A DNA stretch of 64,000 nucleotides from Flavobacterium sp. I-STPP5a. GTDB lineage: Bacteria > Bacteroidota > Bacteroidia > Flavobacteriales > Flavobacteriaceae. The notes under the pieces were generated by a model. The model made no database searches. It was not told the origin of the DNA and saw only the letters and a program-made list of their open reading frames with translations. Every line of letters starts with the position of its first letter. The first letter of the stretch is position 1. Made by a program: the position numbers and the translations under genes. Positions 1-9,092 of this stretch are shown here, one piece after another. The stretch is from positions 124,001 to 188,000 of the forward strand of contig NZ_VHLM01000077.1 in NCBI RefSeq assembly GCF_009764685.1, given 5' to 3'.

Positions 1-312
1 ATTTTTAGTAGGATTGATAGTGTTCCTAGACATCCATCCCAACTTTATGAAGCCATTGCGTATCTGCTCATTTTCGGGATTATTTTTGCTATTTACAAAA
101 CGAAAAACATCACGCTAGGAAATGGATTTTTGTTTGGTCTGGCAATAACTTTAATTTTTACGATGCGCATTTTAATTGAGTTTGTCAAAATCAATCAAGT
201 AGAATTTGAAGAGGGAATGCTATTGAATATGGGTCAATTGTTGAGCCTGCCTTTTATAGCAATTGGGATCTATTTTATGGGAAAGAATGTAACAAGAAAG
301 CGTTCTTTGTAA
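1..312 (+). CDS. lgt: prolipoprotein diacylglyceryl transferase, C-terminal part
   Basis: The 5' end is cut by the window edge; the last 103 codons are present in frame 1. Lgt is an inner-membrane enzyme that transfers diacylglycerol from phosphatidylglycerol to the lipobox cysteine of lipoprotein precursors. The PRHPSQLYEA motif typical of Lgt lies at window codons 9-18 and is followed by three hydrophobic segments and a basic tail, as in the end of the family. Many lipoproteins in this window (DUF885, SusD, SusE, amylase, LptC) would be its substrates. The family is clear; nothing can be said about its promoter or start. Confidence 0.93.
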   Translation: MFSRIDSVPRHPSQLYEAIAYLLIFGIIFAIYKTKNITLGNGFLFGLAITLIFTMRILIEFVKINQVEFEEGMLLNMGQLLSLPFIAIGIYFMGKNVTRKRSL

Positions 313-650
313 AAATACTAAGCAGCGAAGGTTGCAGCTACGGTGTTTTGAATTGACCTAATGGATAGCTTGTTTCAGATTTGTAAAATAAGGATGAATC
401 AAAACGTTAGATTTCAATAAATTGTACAATATCAAAACAAGGAATTTAAATCTAGCGACGAACCTAAATCATGACTTTTTTAAAAGCTACTGTTGATTTC
501 ATAGTGTTATTGATTTAACTCGAAAGGTGCAGAGATACGTAAGAATTTTTATTTATATTTGAAAAGAACAAAACGAAAAAGATTTTTTATAAGCTAACTA
601 GGTGTGGGTTTAGCATTAGGAACCTACAGTATTAAATAAACTACGAAAAT
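313..650. other. intergenic gap before an accessory gene
   Basis: This 338-base stretch has no convincing gene in either strand. The only signal I see is a TATATTTG box at 554-561, which fits the Bacteroidota -7 consensus TAnnTTTG but has no clear -33 partner; it could drive the gene at 651. Confidence 0.4.
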
Positions 651-1658
651 ATGCCTATTTACAACATATCAACAGAAGGTATAGCAAAAGTTCCGCAAAC
701 TAATTTTCAGACAAATGGAATACTTGAAAGGAATCATTTACAGAGATTTTTAAGGGATAAAATTGATATAATTTCAGAAGATACCTTAATTATTTCAGAA
801 GAGTTTTCGGATTGGGATGATAGCAGAAAAAGAATCGATTTACTTGGTATTGACAAAAAAGCTAATCTTGTAGTTATTGAGCTTAAAAGAACAGATACAG
901 GGGACCATATGGAACTTCAAGCACTTCGTTATGCATCAATGGTTTCTACTATGAATTTTGAAAAATGCATTTTAATTTATCAAAACTATATTGACAATAG
1001 AGGCTTAGGGATTGATGCCAAAGAGGACTTACTTAACTTTTTAAGTTGGGAAAGCCCATTAGAAGAAGACTTTGCTTCTAACATAAAAATTGTTTTAGCT
1101 TCTGCTGACTTTTCAAAAGAGCTGACAACTTCTGTAATGTGGTTATTGAGCAAAGGAATTGACATCACTTGCGTTAAACTATCACCATATAACTTCAATG
1201 GAGAAGTTTTGCTTGACATCAATCAAATAATACCATTGCCAGAAGCAGAAAGTTATCTAATAAAAATAAAAGAAAAGACTATAGAAAGACAAATTGCATT
1301 GGAATCAACAAGAGATAGAACTAAATATTTTTTTAATGACAAACTTCTTGGAAAAGGTCGTTTAGTTTTTGAAGTTGTAAAGCAATTTATAGAAAATAAT
1401 GAACATCTAACTTTTGAAGAAATTCAAGATAAATTCCCATCAAATTTACAAGGCTCAACGGGCGTATTAAACACTTTGAATTTTGTAAACCACAAATATA
1501 ATGATAGTAAAAAGAAAAGACATTTTATTGACAAAAATGATATTTTAACAAGTGCAGATGGAATAGAGTTTCTAGTCTCAACTGAATGGGGAATTGGTAA
1601 CATTAATAATTTCGTCAATTTTGCCAGAAGTATAAATTTTGATATTAAAGAGAAGTGA
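651..1658 (+). CDS. PD-(D/E)XK nuclease-like protein (NucS/DUF91-like N-terminus)
   Basis: A protein of 335 residues. Residues about 26-110 resemble the nuclease core of the NucS/DUF91 kind: E50, D63 (RIDLLGI), E77-x-K79 (VIELKR) and Q90 (ELQALRYA) fall in the order expected for a PD-(D/E)XK active site. The C-terminal third (about 215-335), with a pattern of lysine/glycine, FPSNLQGS and a final WGIGNINNFV segment, looks like a separate winged-helix-type module that I cannot name. No signal peptide or membrane segment, so cytoplasmic. It is followed 154 bases later by a second PD-(D/E)XK-like gene, and both sit between housekeeping genes; this suggests an accessory or defence-type insertion. 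The target is unknown. Confidence 0.7.
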   Translation: MPIYNISTEGIAKVPQTNFQTNGILERNHLQRFLRDKIDIISEDTLIISEEFSDWDDSRKRIDLLGIDKKANLVVIELKRTDTGDHMELQALRYASMVSTMNFEKCILIYQNYIDNRGLGIDAKEDLLNFLSWESPLEEDFASNIKIVLASADFSKELTTSVMWLLSKGIDITCVKLSPYNFNGEVLLDINQIIPLPEAESYLIKIKEKTIERQIALESTRDRTKYFFNDKLLGKGRLVFEVVKQFIENNEHLTFEEIQDKFPSNLQGSTGVLNTLNFVNHKYNDSKKKRHFIDKNDILTSADGIEFLVSTEWGIGNINNFVNFARSINFDIKEK

Positions 1659-1812
1659 TTTTGCTTAATTCAGTCTACGCACATTTTTTTCGATTGAATT
1701 GGAACTAGGTGATATAAGGAAATAATTTTGTACTTATAAATAATTGCTTTTATATACTATGCTATCAACTGTTGAAAGAGAATATTTAAACCACAGATAA
1801 GAAAATCTAGAA

Positions 1813-2970
1813 ATGATTAAACTTTTTGAAATTACGTCTGAATTTATTGAAGGACCATCATCTAATAATGAAAACGTTTTCAATTATTATCATAAAAGTA
1901 ATCGCAGTGATATTAAAATCATTCGTGCTATTTTGGAAGATTGGTTTTCAAAATATCCTGAAATTGAAAAAAAAGAGCTAAAGATTCGTTTTAAAAAGGA
2001 TTTTGATTCTGCTTTTTTTGAACTATTCTTATATGAACTTTTTAATAAATTAGGATATGAAATAGTAATACATCCTGAATTAAAAGACTCTAATAAAAGG
2101 CCTGATTTTCTAATAATGAAAGATGGTAATCAAACATATGTTGAAGCAAAAGTATGCTTTGGTAAAACTGAAGCCGAAATGGCATTTGAAAACCTTCAAA
2201 ATGAATTTTATGACCAGTTAAGTAGAGTTAAAATTAAAGGATTTCTTCTTGCAATTGAGGAACTAAATTTTATTGGTAAAAAACAGCCTCGCGTTAAAGA
2301 ATTACTTGCAAAAATTGAATATGAAGTTGGTAAACTTGATCCAGTTCAAATCACTGCAAATATCCAAGAGTTTGGATTTGAAGGATCTCCTATAATTAAA
2401 TTTCAAAATAAAGACTTTAGTATTGTTGTGAAACCAATGCCATTAATCGAATCCGAAAAGAACACAGTCAGCGAAAATCCAATTGGAATGTTTCCGTTTG
2501 AAAGTTTTTGGGGAGGAGGTGAGGTATCACTCCGTCAATCAATTTTGAAAAAATCAAAGCGATATGGGAAATTTGATGTTCCATATTTGATTTGCATAAA
2601 TGCATTAGACAAAAAAACTGCAGGAAAACCTGATATTGAAAATTTAATTTGGGGTTCATTACAGTACACTTATTCAACTAATCCGAAAGGAAGAGATGAA
2701 AAGCTGACTAGAAAAAGAGATGGAATATTTTATAATTCAGGAAAAGCACAACTGAAAAATGTTAGTGGAATTTTTATTACAAAAATATTTCCATCAAATA
2801 TTCCAAATGCAAAATATTGGTTACACAAAAATCCATTTGCAAATAATGATTTTAATTTTGAAGACGTCGATTTAGTTTATAGTTTTGTCGTAGAGGACCA
2901 AATTATTTGTGTAGAAGGTTCAAATCTAGATAGAATTTTTAACATTAATAAAGATTGGTTAAGTGAATAA
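1813..2970 (+). CDS. predicted PD-(D/E)XK endonuclease-like protein
   Basis: A protein of 385 residues that I do not recognise as a named family. Residues 60-115 show a restriction-endonuclease-like core: E70 in FFELFLYELF, D98 in RPDFLI, and E111-A-K113 in YVEAKV. The remainder is mixed alpha/beta with no membrane segment or signal peptide. Codon use is strongly A/T-biased, as in the gene at 651, and unlike the more GC-rich peptidase genes downstream. No methyltransferase or helicase partner is visible beside it, so an ordinary restriction-modification role is not supported; a stand-alone defence or DNA-processing nuclease is possible. The fold is fairly likely, the function unknown. Confidence 0.65.
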   Translation: MIKLFEITSEFIEGPSSNNENVFNYYHKSNRSDIKIIRAILEDWFSKYPEIEKKELKIRFKKDFDSAFFELFLYELFNKLGYEIVIHPELKDSNKRPDFLIMKDGNQTYVEAKVCFGKTEAEMAFENLQNEFYDQLSRVKIKGFLLAIEELNFIGKKQPRVKELLAKIEYEVGKLDPVQITANIQEFGFEGSPIIKFQNKDFSIVVKPMPLIESEKNTVSENPIGMFPFESFWGGGEVSLRQSILKKSKRYGKFDVPYLICINALDKKTAGKPDIENLIWGSLQYTYSTNPKGRDEKLTRKRDGIFYNSGKAQLKNVSGIFITKIFPSNIPNAKYWLHKNPFANNDFNFEDVDLVYSFVVEDQIICVEGSNLDRIFNINKDWLSE

Positions 2971-3184
2971 AGTATTGCTAAAATATTATTGTAACAAGTT
3001 TAAGACCATCGTGTCTATTCAAAAAAAACTATCAACGAGTACTATTTTGCGTTAAGGATGGAAGTGGAAATCCTTTTTAGGCGCCTTTTTTTGGCGGTTA
3101 AAAAGATTGAGAACGCACAGCCTGACCTTGTTGCTTGATGAATGGTGTTTTTCAAGAAGGATTTTATGCAACAAGGGAACGCCC

Positions 3185-3213
3185 AAAAAAAATCCGCCCT
3201 GTGAAGAGCGGAT
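3185..3213 (-). terminator. intrinsic terminator after the M20 peptidase
   Basis: On the minus strand ATCCGC pairs with GCGGAT around a 10-base loop and is followed by eight T. It lies 21 bases after the stop of the M20 gene. Confidence 0.8.
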
Positions 3214-3233
3214 GATGTGGGTTTTGACAGCAT

Positions 3234-4622
3234 TTATTTTGACAATTCTACAAAATACTTGTAAAACAACGGAATGGTTTCGATTCCTTTGAGGTAATTG
3301 AAGATCCCGAAGTGTTCGTTTGGCGAGTGAATGGCATCGCTGTCGAGACCAAATCCCATGAGGATGGTTTTTGATTTCAGTTCTTTTTCGAACAAAGCTA
3401 CAATAGGGATGCTGCCTCCGGAACGCACGGGAATGGCTGGTACGCCAAAGGTTTCGGTATAGGCCATGTTTGCGGCTTTGTAGCCAATGCTGTCTATTGG
3501 GGTTACGTAGCCTTGCCCGCCATGATGCGGTTTTACTAAAACGGTTACGCCTGCAGGGGCAATGCTGTTGAAATGTTTGGTGAATAATTCCGTGATTTCT
3601 TCCCAGTCTTGATTAGGGACTAAACGCATGGAGATTTTGGCGTATGCTTTACTGGCAATTACCGTTTTGGCTCCTTCGCCGGTGTAGCCGCCCCAAATTC
3701 CGTTTACATCTAGCGTAGGTCGGATTGAGTTTCTTTCGTTTGTTACATAGCCTTTTTCGCCGTACACATCGTTGAGTTGCAAGGCGTTTTTGTATTTTTC
3801 TAAGCTGAAGGGCGCTTTGGCCATTTCGGCTCTTTCTTCAAGAGATAATTCTTCAACATTGTCATAAAAACCTGGAATGGTGATGTGGTTGTTCTCGTCG
3901 TGTAAAGACGCGATCATTTTAGCCAATACGTTGATTGGGTTCGCCACGGCGCCACCGTACAAGCCTGAATGCAAGTCGCGGTTAGGACCTGTAACTTCTA
4001 CTTCTACATAACTCAAACCACGCAAACCAGTTGTGATAGATGGTTGCTGATTAGAGATCATTCCTGTATCTGAAATTAAAATGACATCGTTTTTAAGTTT
4101 TTCTTGATTGCGTTCTACAAACCAGCTCAAACTTTTAGAACCAATTTCTTCTTCGCCTTCAATCATGAACTTGACGTTGCAAGGCAAAGTATTTGATTGT
4201 ACCATGTACTCCAGCGCTTTTACGTGCATGTACATTTGGCCTTTGTCATCACAGGCTCCACGGGCAAAAATGGCGCCTTCGGGATGAATATCGGTTTTTT
4301 TAATTACGGGTTCAAATGGGGGAGACGTCCACAACTCCATTGGGTCTGGCGGCTGCACATCATAGTGTCCGTAGACTAAAACGGTAGGTAAATTAGGGTC
4401 GATTATTTTCTCGCCATACACGATTGGGTAGCCTGGTGTGTCGCAAATTTCGACAAAATCACAGCCGGCTTTCTTTAAACTGGCTTTTACGGCATCGGCA
4501 GTTTCAAAAACATCGTGCGAATAGGCAGTATCAGCACTTACGGACGGAATTTTTAATAATTCGATTAACTCATTGATAAAGCGTTCTTTGTGTTCTTGAA
4601 CGTATGCTTTTATGTTTTCCAT
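3234..4622 (-). CDS. M20-family dipeptidase/metallopeptidase
   Basis: A 462-residue cytoplasmic zinc peptidase of the M20 (CNDP/PepV-like) family that cleaves dipeptides and short peptides. Visible motifs: VYGHYDVQP with metal ligands H86 and D88, GACDDKG with bridging D125, IEGEEEIGS with catalytic E157 and metal ligand E158, and a C-terminal AIHSPNEHF histidine. The frame stays open for 20 more codons to 4682, but I chose the Met at 4622 because a TACTTTTG promoter box lies inside that extension and the family normally begins near MENIKAYV. Single gene with its own terminator, divergent from tRNA-Leu. The exact substrate is not known. Confidence 0.92.
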   Translation of the reverse strand: MENIKAYVQEHKERFINELIELLKIPSVSADTAYSHDVFETADAVKASLKKAGCDFVEICDTPGYPIVYGEKIIDPNLPTVLVYGHYDVQPPDPMELWTSPPFEPVIKKTDIHPEGAIFARGACDDKGQMYMHVKALEYMVQSNTLPCNVKFMIEGEEEIGSKSLSWFVERNQEKLKNDVILISDTGMISNQQPSITTGLRGLSYVEVEVTGPNRDLHSGLYGGAVANPINVLAKMIASLHDENNHITIPGFYDNVEELSLEERAEMAKAPFSLEKYKNALQLNDVYGEKGYVTNERNSIRPTLDVNGIWGGYTGEGAKTVIASKAYAKISMRLVPNQDWEEITELFTKHFNSIAPAGVTVLVKPHHGGQGYVTPIDSIGYKAANMAYTETFGVPAIPVRSGGSIPIVALFEKELKSKTILMGFGLDSDAIHSPNEHFGIFNYLKGIETIPLFYKYFVELSK

Positions 4623-4645
4623 TAGTTGAATGTTGTTTATATTTT

Positions 4646-4653
4646 CAAAAGTA
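4646..4653 (-). promoter_or_regulatory. -7 promoter box of the M20 gene
   Basis: TACTTTTG on the minus strand fits the Bacteroidota -7 consensus TAnnTTTG, 23 bases upstream of the chosen ATG at 4622. Its place inside the possible N-terminal extension argues for the shorter protein. No well-spaced -33 TTG is visible. Confidence 0.5.
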
Positions 4654-4688
4654 CAAAAAAGAGTATGAATATTTTTTATCAAAATTGT

Positions 4689-4718
4689 TTTGAATATTCG
4701 AAGTTAAGTGTATCTTTG
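4689..4718 (+). promoter_or_regulatory. promoter of tRNA-Leu
   Basis: TTTG at 4689-4692 and TATCTTTG at 4711-4718 are 18 bases apart, a full match to the Bacteroidota sigma-ABfr promoter (TTTG, about 19 bases, TAnnTTTG). The tRNA starts 15 bases further on. Confidence 0.8.
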
Positions 4719-4733
4719 CACCCACAATAAGCC

Positions 4734-4815
4734 GCGGATATGGTGAAATTGGTAGACATGCCAGACTTAGGATCTGGTGCCGCAAGGCGTGTAGGTTCGA
4801 GTCCTATTATCCGCA
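4734..4815 (+). tRNA. tRNA-Leu (anticodon UAG)
   Basis: Cloverleaf: acceptor stem GCGGATA with TATCCGC, anticodon stem CCAGA/TCTGG with loop CTTAGGA and anticodon TAG, a variable arm of about 13 bases as expected for a class II leucine tRNA, and the T-loop GGTTCGAGTCC. The 3' CCA is not encoded. Reads CUA and other CUN codons. Confidence 0.95.
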
Positions 4816-4819
4816 CAAA

Positions 4820-4847
4820 AGTCCAAACGAAAGTTTGGGCTTTTTTT
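4820..4847 (+). terminator. intrinsic terminator of tRNA-Leu
   Basis: AGTCCAAAC and GTTTGGGCT form a 9-bp stem with one G-T pair and a GAAA loop, followed by seven T. Confidence 0.85.
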
Positions 4848-4876
4848 ATGCTTTTGATTCTATTTTATTCAAACCA

Positions 4877-4908
4877 TAAAAAAAGCTTCTCGTGGTGAGA
4901 AGCTTTTT
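4877..4908 (-). terminator. intrinsic terminator after the DUF885 gene
   Basis: AGCTTCTC and GAGAAGCT form an 8-bp stem with a 5-base loop; the A/T runs on both sides let it work in either direction. On the minus strand it ends the DUF885 gene, 15 bases after its stop. Confidence 0.8.
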
Positions 4909-4923
4909 GTAATATGACTGTTT

Positions 4924-6687
4924 TTATTTTCCTTCAACCCACTCATTAATTTTTTGTTCCAATAAAGCCAGTGGCATCACACCTGATTCCAATACTTTTT
5001 CATGGAATTTTTTAATGTCAAATTTAGTACCCATTTTAGTTTCGGCTTTTTTGCGAAGCTCCATTATTTTCAATTGTCCAATTTTATACGACAATGCTTG
5101 TCCTGGAATAGCCATGTAGCGCTCTATTTCTGGAATGATACTCGCTTCACTTTCAGCTTCGTTTGCTAAGGAATATTTAATGGCTTGTTCTCTCGTCCAG
5201 CCTTTTGCGTGTAATCCAGTGTCCACTACCAAGCGAACCGCTCGGTGCATTTCGTTACCCAACATGCCAAAATATTGATACGGATCTTGGTACAAACCTA
5301 GCTCTTTACCTAAACTTTCGGTGTACAAAGCCCAGCCTTCACCATAAGCACCAAACCAATTGAATTTTCTAAAATCAGGAAGACTTTTGTTTTCTTGCTG
5401 TAATGAAATTTGAAAGTGATGTCCCGGAATGGCTTCGTGCAAAAACAAATCTTCGTCGCCATACATATTGTATTCTTTTACATTCGGAATCGGAACATAA
5501 AAAATCCCCGGACGCGTTCCATCAGCCGTTCCTTGATTGTATTCGGCGCTAGCGGTTTGCTCTCTAAAAGCTTCGGTGCGTCTTACCTCAAATTTTGTTT
5601 TTGGCTGTAAAGCAAATAGTTTATCAACATTAGGTTTAATGCGGGTGTAAATACTGTTAAAGTTAGCAATTACCTCTTCTGGTTTGGTAAAAGGTTTTAA
5701 CTCTTTTTTGTTTCGTACTTCTTCAAAAAATTCAATCAAAGTACCTTTGAAACCTACTTGTGCTTTTACTTTTTCCATTTCGGCAGTCAGTCGCGCCACT
5801 TCTTTCAATCCCAGCTCATGAATTTCCTCTGGAGTTTTATTGGTGGTAGTCCATTGTTTTACATAAGCCGCATATAGTTTTTTTCCAAAAGGTAAACTGC
5901 CTATCCCGCTCGTTGCTCTTGATGCTGGCAGGTATTCTTTTTTCAGAAAATCAGCCATTTTCTTGTACTGCGGAATCAATTTAGTGGTGATTGTAGCCGT
6001 ATATTTTGCCGTTAAGTCTTTCTTGATGCTTTCAGGAAACGATGCTGGCATTAATTTTATCGAAGAATAAAATAAATTGTCTTCGATATTTGGAGTTTCC
6101 AGCGACGCAAACTGCGGAATCAATTTTACGGTTAGCGCTTTTGGTAAAACCACTCCTTTGTCTAATCCTTTTTTCATGTACACCATCGCCGAATCAATCC
6201 AAACGGCATATTTGTCCATTCGTTTTAAAAAGTTGGTGTAATCTTGTTCTGTTTTAAAAGGCTGTGCACCGGTTCCACCTGCAAACTGACCCATAGTCAA
6301 GTGTGTTCCCCAAAATTGATGTACCGGAATTAAATTAGTTGGCTGTTTTAGCACTTCTTTTCCAACTTCTAATTCCCATTTGATGATTTCGTAACTGTTT
6401 TTTTCTTCTTCAGATAAATCGGCTACGGCAACATTTTGTAACTCTGATTGGTATTTATCAAAAAAAGCTTGTTGCGTTTTTCTGTAACTATCGGTCATTT
6501 CAAATTGCAGCTGATCGTTGTACTGGTTTTGACCACTTTGGGTTGCACCCAATGGATCTAGCGCATTCTTATCGTCAAAATAGCTTTTTGTTAAGCTAGT
6601 AAAATCTTGCTTTTTATCTTCAGATTTACAGTTTACCAATAGCAGAGTAGTTGTTACTGTAAAAAGTAGAACGGTTATTTTTTTCAT
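4924..6687 (-). CDS. DUF885 family lipoprotein (predicted metallopeptidase)
   Basis: A 587-residue secreted lipoprotein: a basic start and hydrophobic stretch end in LLLVNC with lipobox cysteine C20. The DUF885 zinc-protease-like motif HEAIPGHHFQ is at residues 417-426 (H417, E418, H423), followed by GEGWALYTE with E450, the likely third metal ligand. Family members are thought to be metallopeptidases, but activity is mostly unproven, so the peptidase role is inference. Likely faces the periplasm or outer membrane. Transcribed alone, divergent from the M3 peptidase gene at 6868, which is also secreted and may act on the same peptides. Confidence 0.9.
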   Translation of the reverse strand: MKKITVLLFTVTTTLLLVNCKSEDKKQDFTSLTKSYFDDKNALDPLGATQSGQNQYNDQLQFEMTDSYRKTQQAFFDKYQSELQNVAVADLSEEEKNSYEIIKWELEVGKEVLKQPTNLIPVHQFWGTHLTMGQFAGGTGAQPFKTEQDYTNFLKRMDKYAVWIDSAMVYMKKGLDKGVVLPKALTVKLIPQFASLETPNIEDNLFYSSIKLMPASFPESIKKDLTAKYTATITTKLIPQYKKMADFLKKEYLPASRATSGIGSLPFGKKLYAAYVKQWTTTNKTPEEIHELGLKEVARLTAEMEKVKAQVGFKGTLIEFFEEVRNKKELKPFTKPEEVIANFNSIYTRIKPNVDKLFALQPKTKFEVRRTEAFREQTASAEYNQGTADGTRPGIFYVPIPNVKEYNMYGDEDLFLHEAIPGHHFQISLQQENKSLPDFRKFNWFGAYGEGWALYTESLGKELGLYQDPYQYFGMLGNEMHRAVRLVVDTGLHAKGWTREQAIKYSLANEAESEASIIPEIERYMAIPGQALSYKIGQLKIMELRKKAETKMGTKFDIKKFHEKVLESGVMPLALLEQKINEWVEGK

Positions 6688-6867
6688 AATTTAGGTTTGT
6701 AATTTAAATAGCTAATGTATTGATTTTATTTCAATACTTAAATTAAGATCTCGAAATCCTTTAAGTAAGCTAGCTCTTCTTTATCATAAAATTTAGTTAA
6801 GTCCAAGCTGAGATTGGTGTATGAACAGGATTTAGGTTAAATTTACTTTACTAATCAATAAATTAAA

Positions 6868-9015
6868 ATGAGAAAAAAATCCCTTTTCCTGATGCTGGTC
6901 ATCGGAAATATGCTCACCATTCAAGCACAAGAAAAACAAGAAAACACCACTATGAATCCATTTTTTCAGGCTTATAACACGCCTTTCAATGTTCCGCCGT
7001 TTGACAAAATCAAGAACGAGCATTTTAAACCTGCTATTTTAGAAGGAATTGCGAAACATCAAGCTGAAATTGATGCTATTGCAAATAATACGCAACCTGC
7101 TACTTTTGACAATACCATTCTAGCAATGGAAAACGCTGGCGAATTATTATCGAATGTGAATACGGTTTTTTCTAATTTGAACTCTGCGAATACCAACAAG
7201 GAGATTCAAAATATCGCCAAAGAAACAGCTCCCAATCTATCGGCGCACCGTGATAACATTTACTTGAACGAAAAATTATTTGCTAGAGTAAAGTCGCTTT
7301 GGAACCAAAAAGAAAGTTTGGGTTTGAATTTAGAGCAAGCTAAAATTTTAGACAATGCCTATAAAGATTTTGTTAGAAGTGGCGCTAATTTGTCTAATGC
7401 TGATAAGGAAATACTACGCAAAATCAACGGTGATTTGTCCTTGACAAGCTTAAAATACGGTCAAAACATTTTGGCGCAGACCAATAGTTATGAATTGGTT
7501 ATTGATTCTAAGAAAGATCTAGCTGGAGTGCCTCAAGGACTTATTGATGCCGCCGCAGCAGATGCGAAAGCAAAAGGCAAAGAAGGCAAATGGGTTTTTA
7601 CACTTTCTAATTCTAGTGTGATGCCATTTTTACAATACAGTTCAAATAGAGAATTGCGCCAACAAATTTGGAATGCCTACCAAACTAGAGCCAACCATGA
7701 CGATGCTTTTGATAATAAAGCAAATGCGGTTGCGCTAGCTAATTTACGTGGGCAAAAAGCACGTTTGTTAGGGTATAAATCACACTCTGATTATGTTTTG
7801 GAGGAATCAATGGCTAAGACACCTAAAAATGTGAACAAGCTCTTGAATGATTTGTGGAAACCAGCTCTTGAAATTGCCAAAACAGAAGCCTCTGATATTC
7901 AAAAAATGATGGTGAAGGATGGCATTAAAGGTGCGGTTCAACCATACGACTGGCGTTATTACACCGAAAAAATTAGAAAAGAACGTTTTGATCTTGACGA
8001 AGAAGAATTGAAACCTTATTTCAGTTTGGATAATGTGCGCAAAGGTGTTTTTCAAGTAACCGAAAAGTTATATGGAATTCAGTTTAAAGCCTTAACAGAT
8101 GTACCAAAGTACCATGAAGATGTAACGGTTTGGGAAGTTTTAGAAAAAGACGGAACGCATTTAGGTGTTTTGTACATGGATTTTCACCCGCGTGAGTCCA
8201 AACGTGGTGGCGCTTGGATGACATCCTACCGCAGCCAAAAAACGGTGGATGGCACGCGCGTTGCTCCCGTAGTTTCTATCGTTTGTAATTTTACAAAACC
8301 CTCAGCAACTAAGCCAGCATTGTTAACTTTTGATGAGGTGACCACTTTCTTTCATGAATTCGGACATTCATTACACGGTTTATTGTCTAATGTAACGTAC
8401 CGAAGTCTTGCAGGAACTAGTGTTCCAAGAGATTTTGTTGAACTTCCATCGCAAATCATGGAGAACTGGGCAGCAGAGCCTGAGGTTTTGAAAATGTATG
8501 CTAAACACTATCAAACTGGAGCAGTAATACCAGAAACGCTAGTAAATAAACTAAAAAAAGCAGTAACTTTTGACCAAGGTTTTACAACGACAGAATACCT
8601 AGCAGCTTCGCTATTGGATTTAGAATACCACTCGCAAACCAAAGATATTACTGTTGATGCCAACGCTTTCGAAAAAGCAGCCATGACAAAAATTGGTTTA
8701 ATTCCATCAATTATTCCTAGATACCGCAGTACGTATTTTAGTCATATATTCTCAGGAGGTTATTCTTCTGGGTACTATAGCTATATTTGGTCAGGTGTTT
8801 TAGATACTGATGCTTTTGAAGCTTTTAAAACAACAACTCTTTTTAATCCAGAGAAAGCTAAATTATTCCGTGAAAATGTGTTAGAAAAAGGAGGAACTGA
8901 GGATCCAATGGTTTTATACAAACGTTTCCGTGGCGCTGAGCCTAGCATTGAACCACTTTTAAGAAAACGTGGTCTGGACAAAAAACAAGAGCCAGTAAAG
9001 AAATTAAAAGGCTAG
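6868..9015 (+). CDS. M3-family peptidyl-dipeptidase/oligopeptidase (Dcp-like), secreted
   Basis: A 715-residue M3 zinc peptidase of the Dcp/oligopeptidase A group, which removes dipeptides from or cleaves short peptides. The active site HEFGH is at residues 496-500 (H496, E497, H500) with the third ligand E525 in PRDFVELPS. The N-terminus has a Sec signal peptide with a likely cut after TIQAQ, so the enzyme is periplasmic, unlike the cytoplasmic E. coli Dcp. Length is normal for the family. A strong terminator follows. Which substrate is used cannot be told from sequence. Confidence 0.93.
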   Translation: MRKKSLFLMLVIGNMLTIQAQEKQENTTMNPFFQAYNTPFNVPPFDKIKNEHFKPAILEGIAKHQAEIDAIANNTQPATFDNTILAMENAGELLSNVNTVFSNLNSANTNKEIQNIAKETAPNLSAHRDNIYLNEKLFARVKSLWNQKESLGLNLEQAKILDNAYKDFVRSGANLSNADKEILRKINGDLSLTSLKYGQNILAQTNSYELVIDSKKDLAGVPQGLIDAAAADAKAKGKEGKWVFTLSNSSVMPFLQYSSNRELRQQIWNAYQTRANHDDAFDNKANAVALANLRGQKARLLGYKSHSDYVLEESMAKTPKNVNKLLNDLWKPALEIAKTEASDIQKMMVKDGIKGAVQPYDWRYYTEKIRKERFDLDEEELKPYFSLDNVRKGVFQVTEKLYGIQFKALTDVPKYHEDVTVWEVLEKDGTHLGVLYMDFHPRESKRGGAWMTSYRSQKTVDGTRVAPVVSIVCNFTKPSATKPALLTFDEVTTFFHEFGHSLHGLLSNVTYRSLAGTSVPRDFVELPSQIMENWAAEPEVLKMYAKHYQTGAVIPETLVNKLKKAVTFDQGFTTTEYLAASLLDLEYHSQTKDITVDANAFEKAAMTKIGLIPSIIPRYRSTYFSHIFSGGYSSGYYSYIWSGVLDTDAFEAFKTTTLFNPEKAKLFRENVLEKGGTEDPMVLYKRFRGAEPSIEPLLRKRGLDKKQEPVKKLKG

Positions 9016-9035
9016 TTCTAGTTATTGCATACAAG

Positions 9036-9077
9036 AAAGCCCTAGAACAGCACTTTGCTGTTGTAGGGCTTTTTTTT
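9036..9077 (+). terminator. intrinsic terminator after the M3 peptidase
   Basis: AAAGCCCTA...TAGGGCTTT with an inner AACAGCA/TGCTGTT pairing forms a long stem, followed by eight T. Confidence 0.9.
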
Positions 9078-9092
9078 AATATCAAAAAAAGC

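Noticed and set aside
1..3000. Restriction-modification system
   Set aside because: Two nuclease-like genes are present but no methyltransferase or specificity subunit.
3042..3233. Small protein on the minus strand after the M20 gene
   Set aside because: It runs through the M20 terminator hairpin, has no family pattern, and is offset by poly-T/GC hairpin sequence.
7807..8055. Small minus-strand frame inside the M3 peptidase gene
   Set aside because: Lies wholly opposite a clearly conserved coding region and has no start context; the same applies to other short frames opposite real genes.
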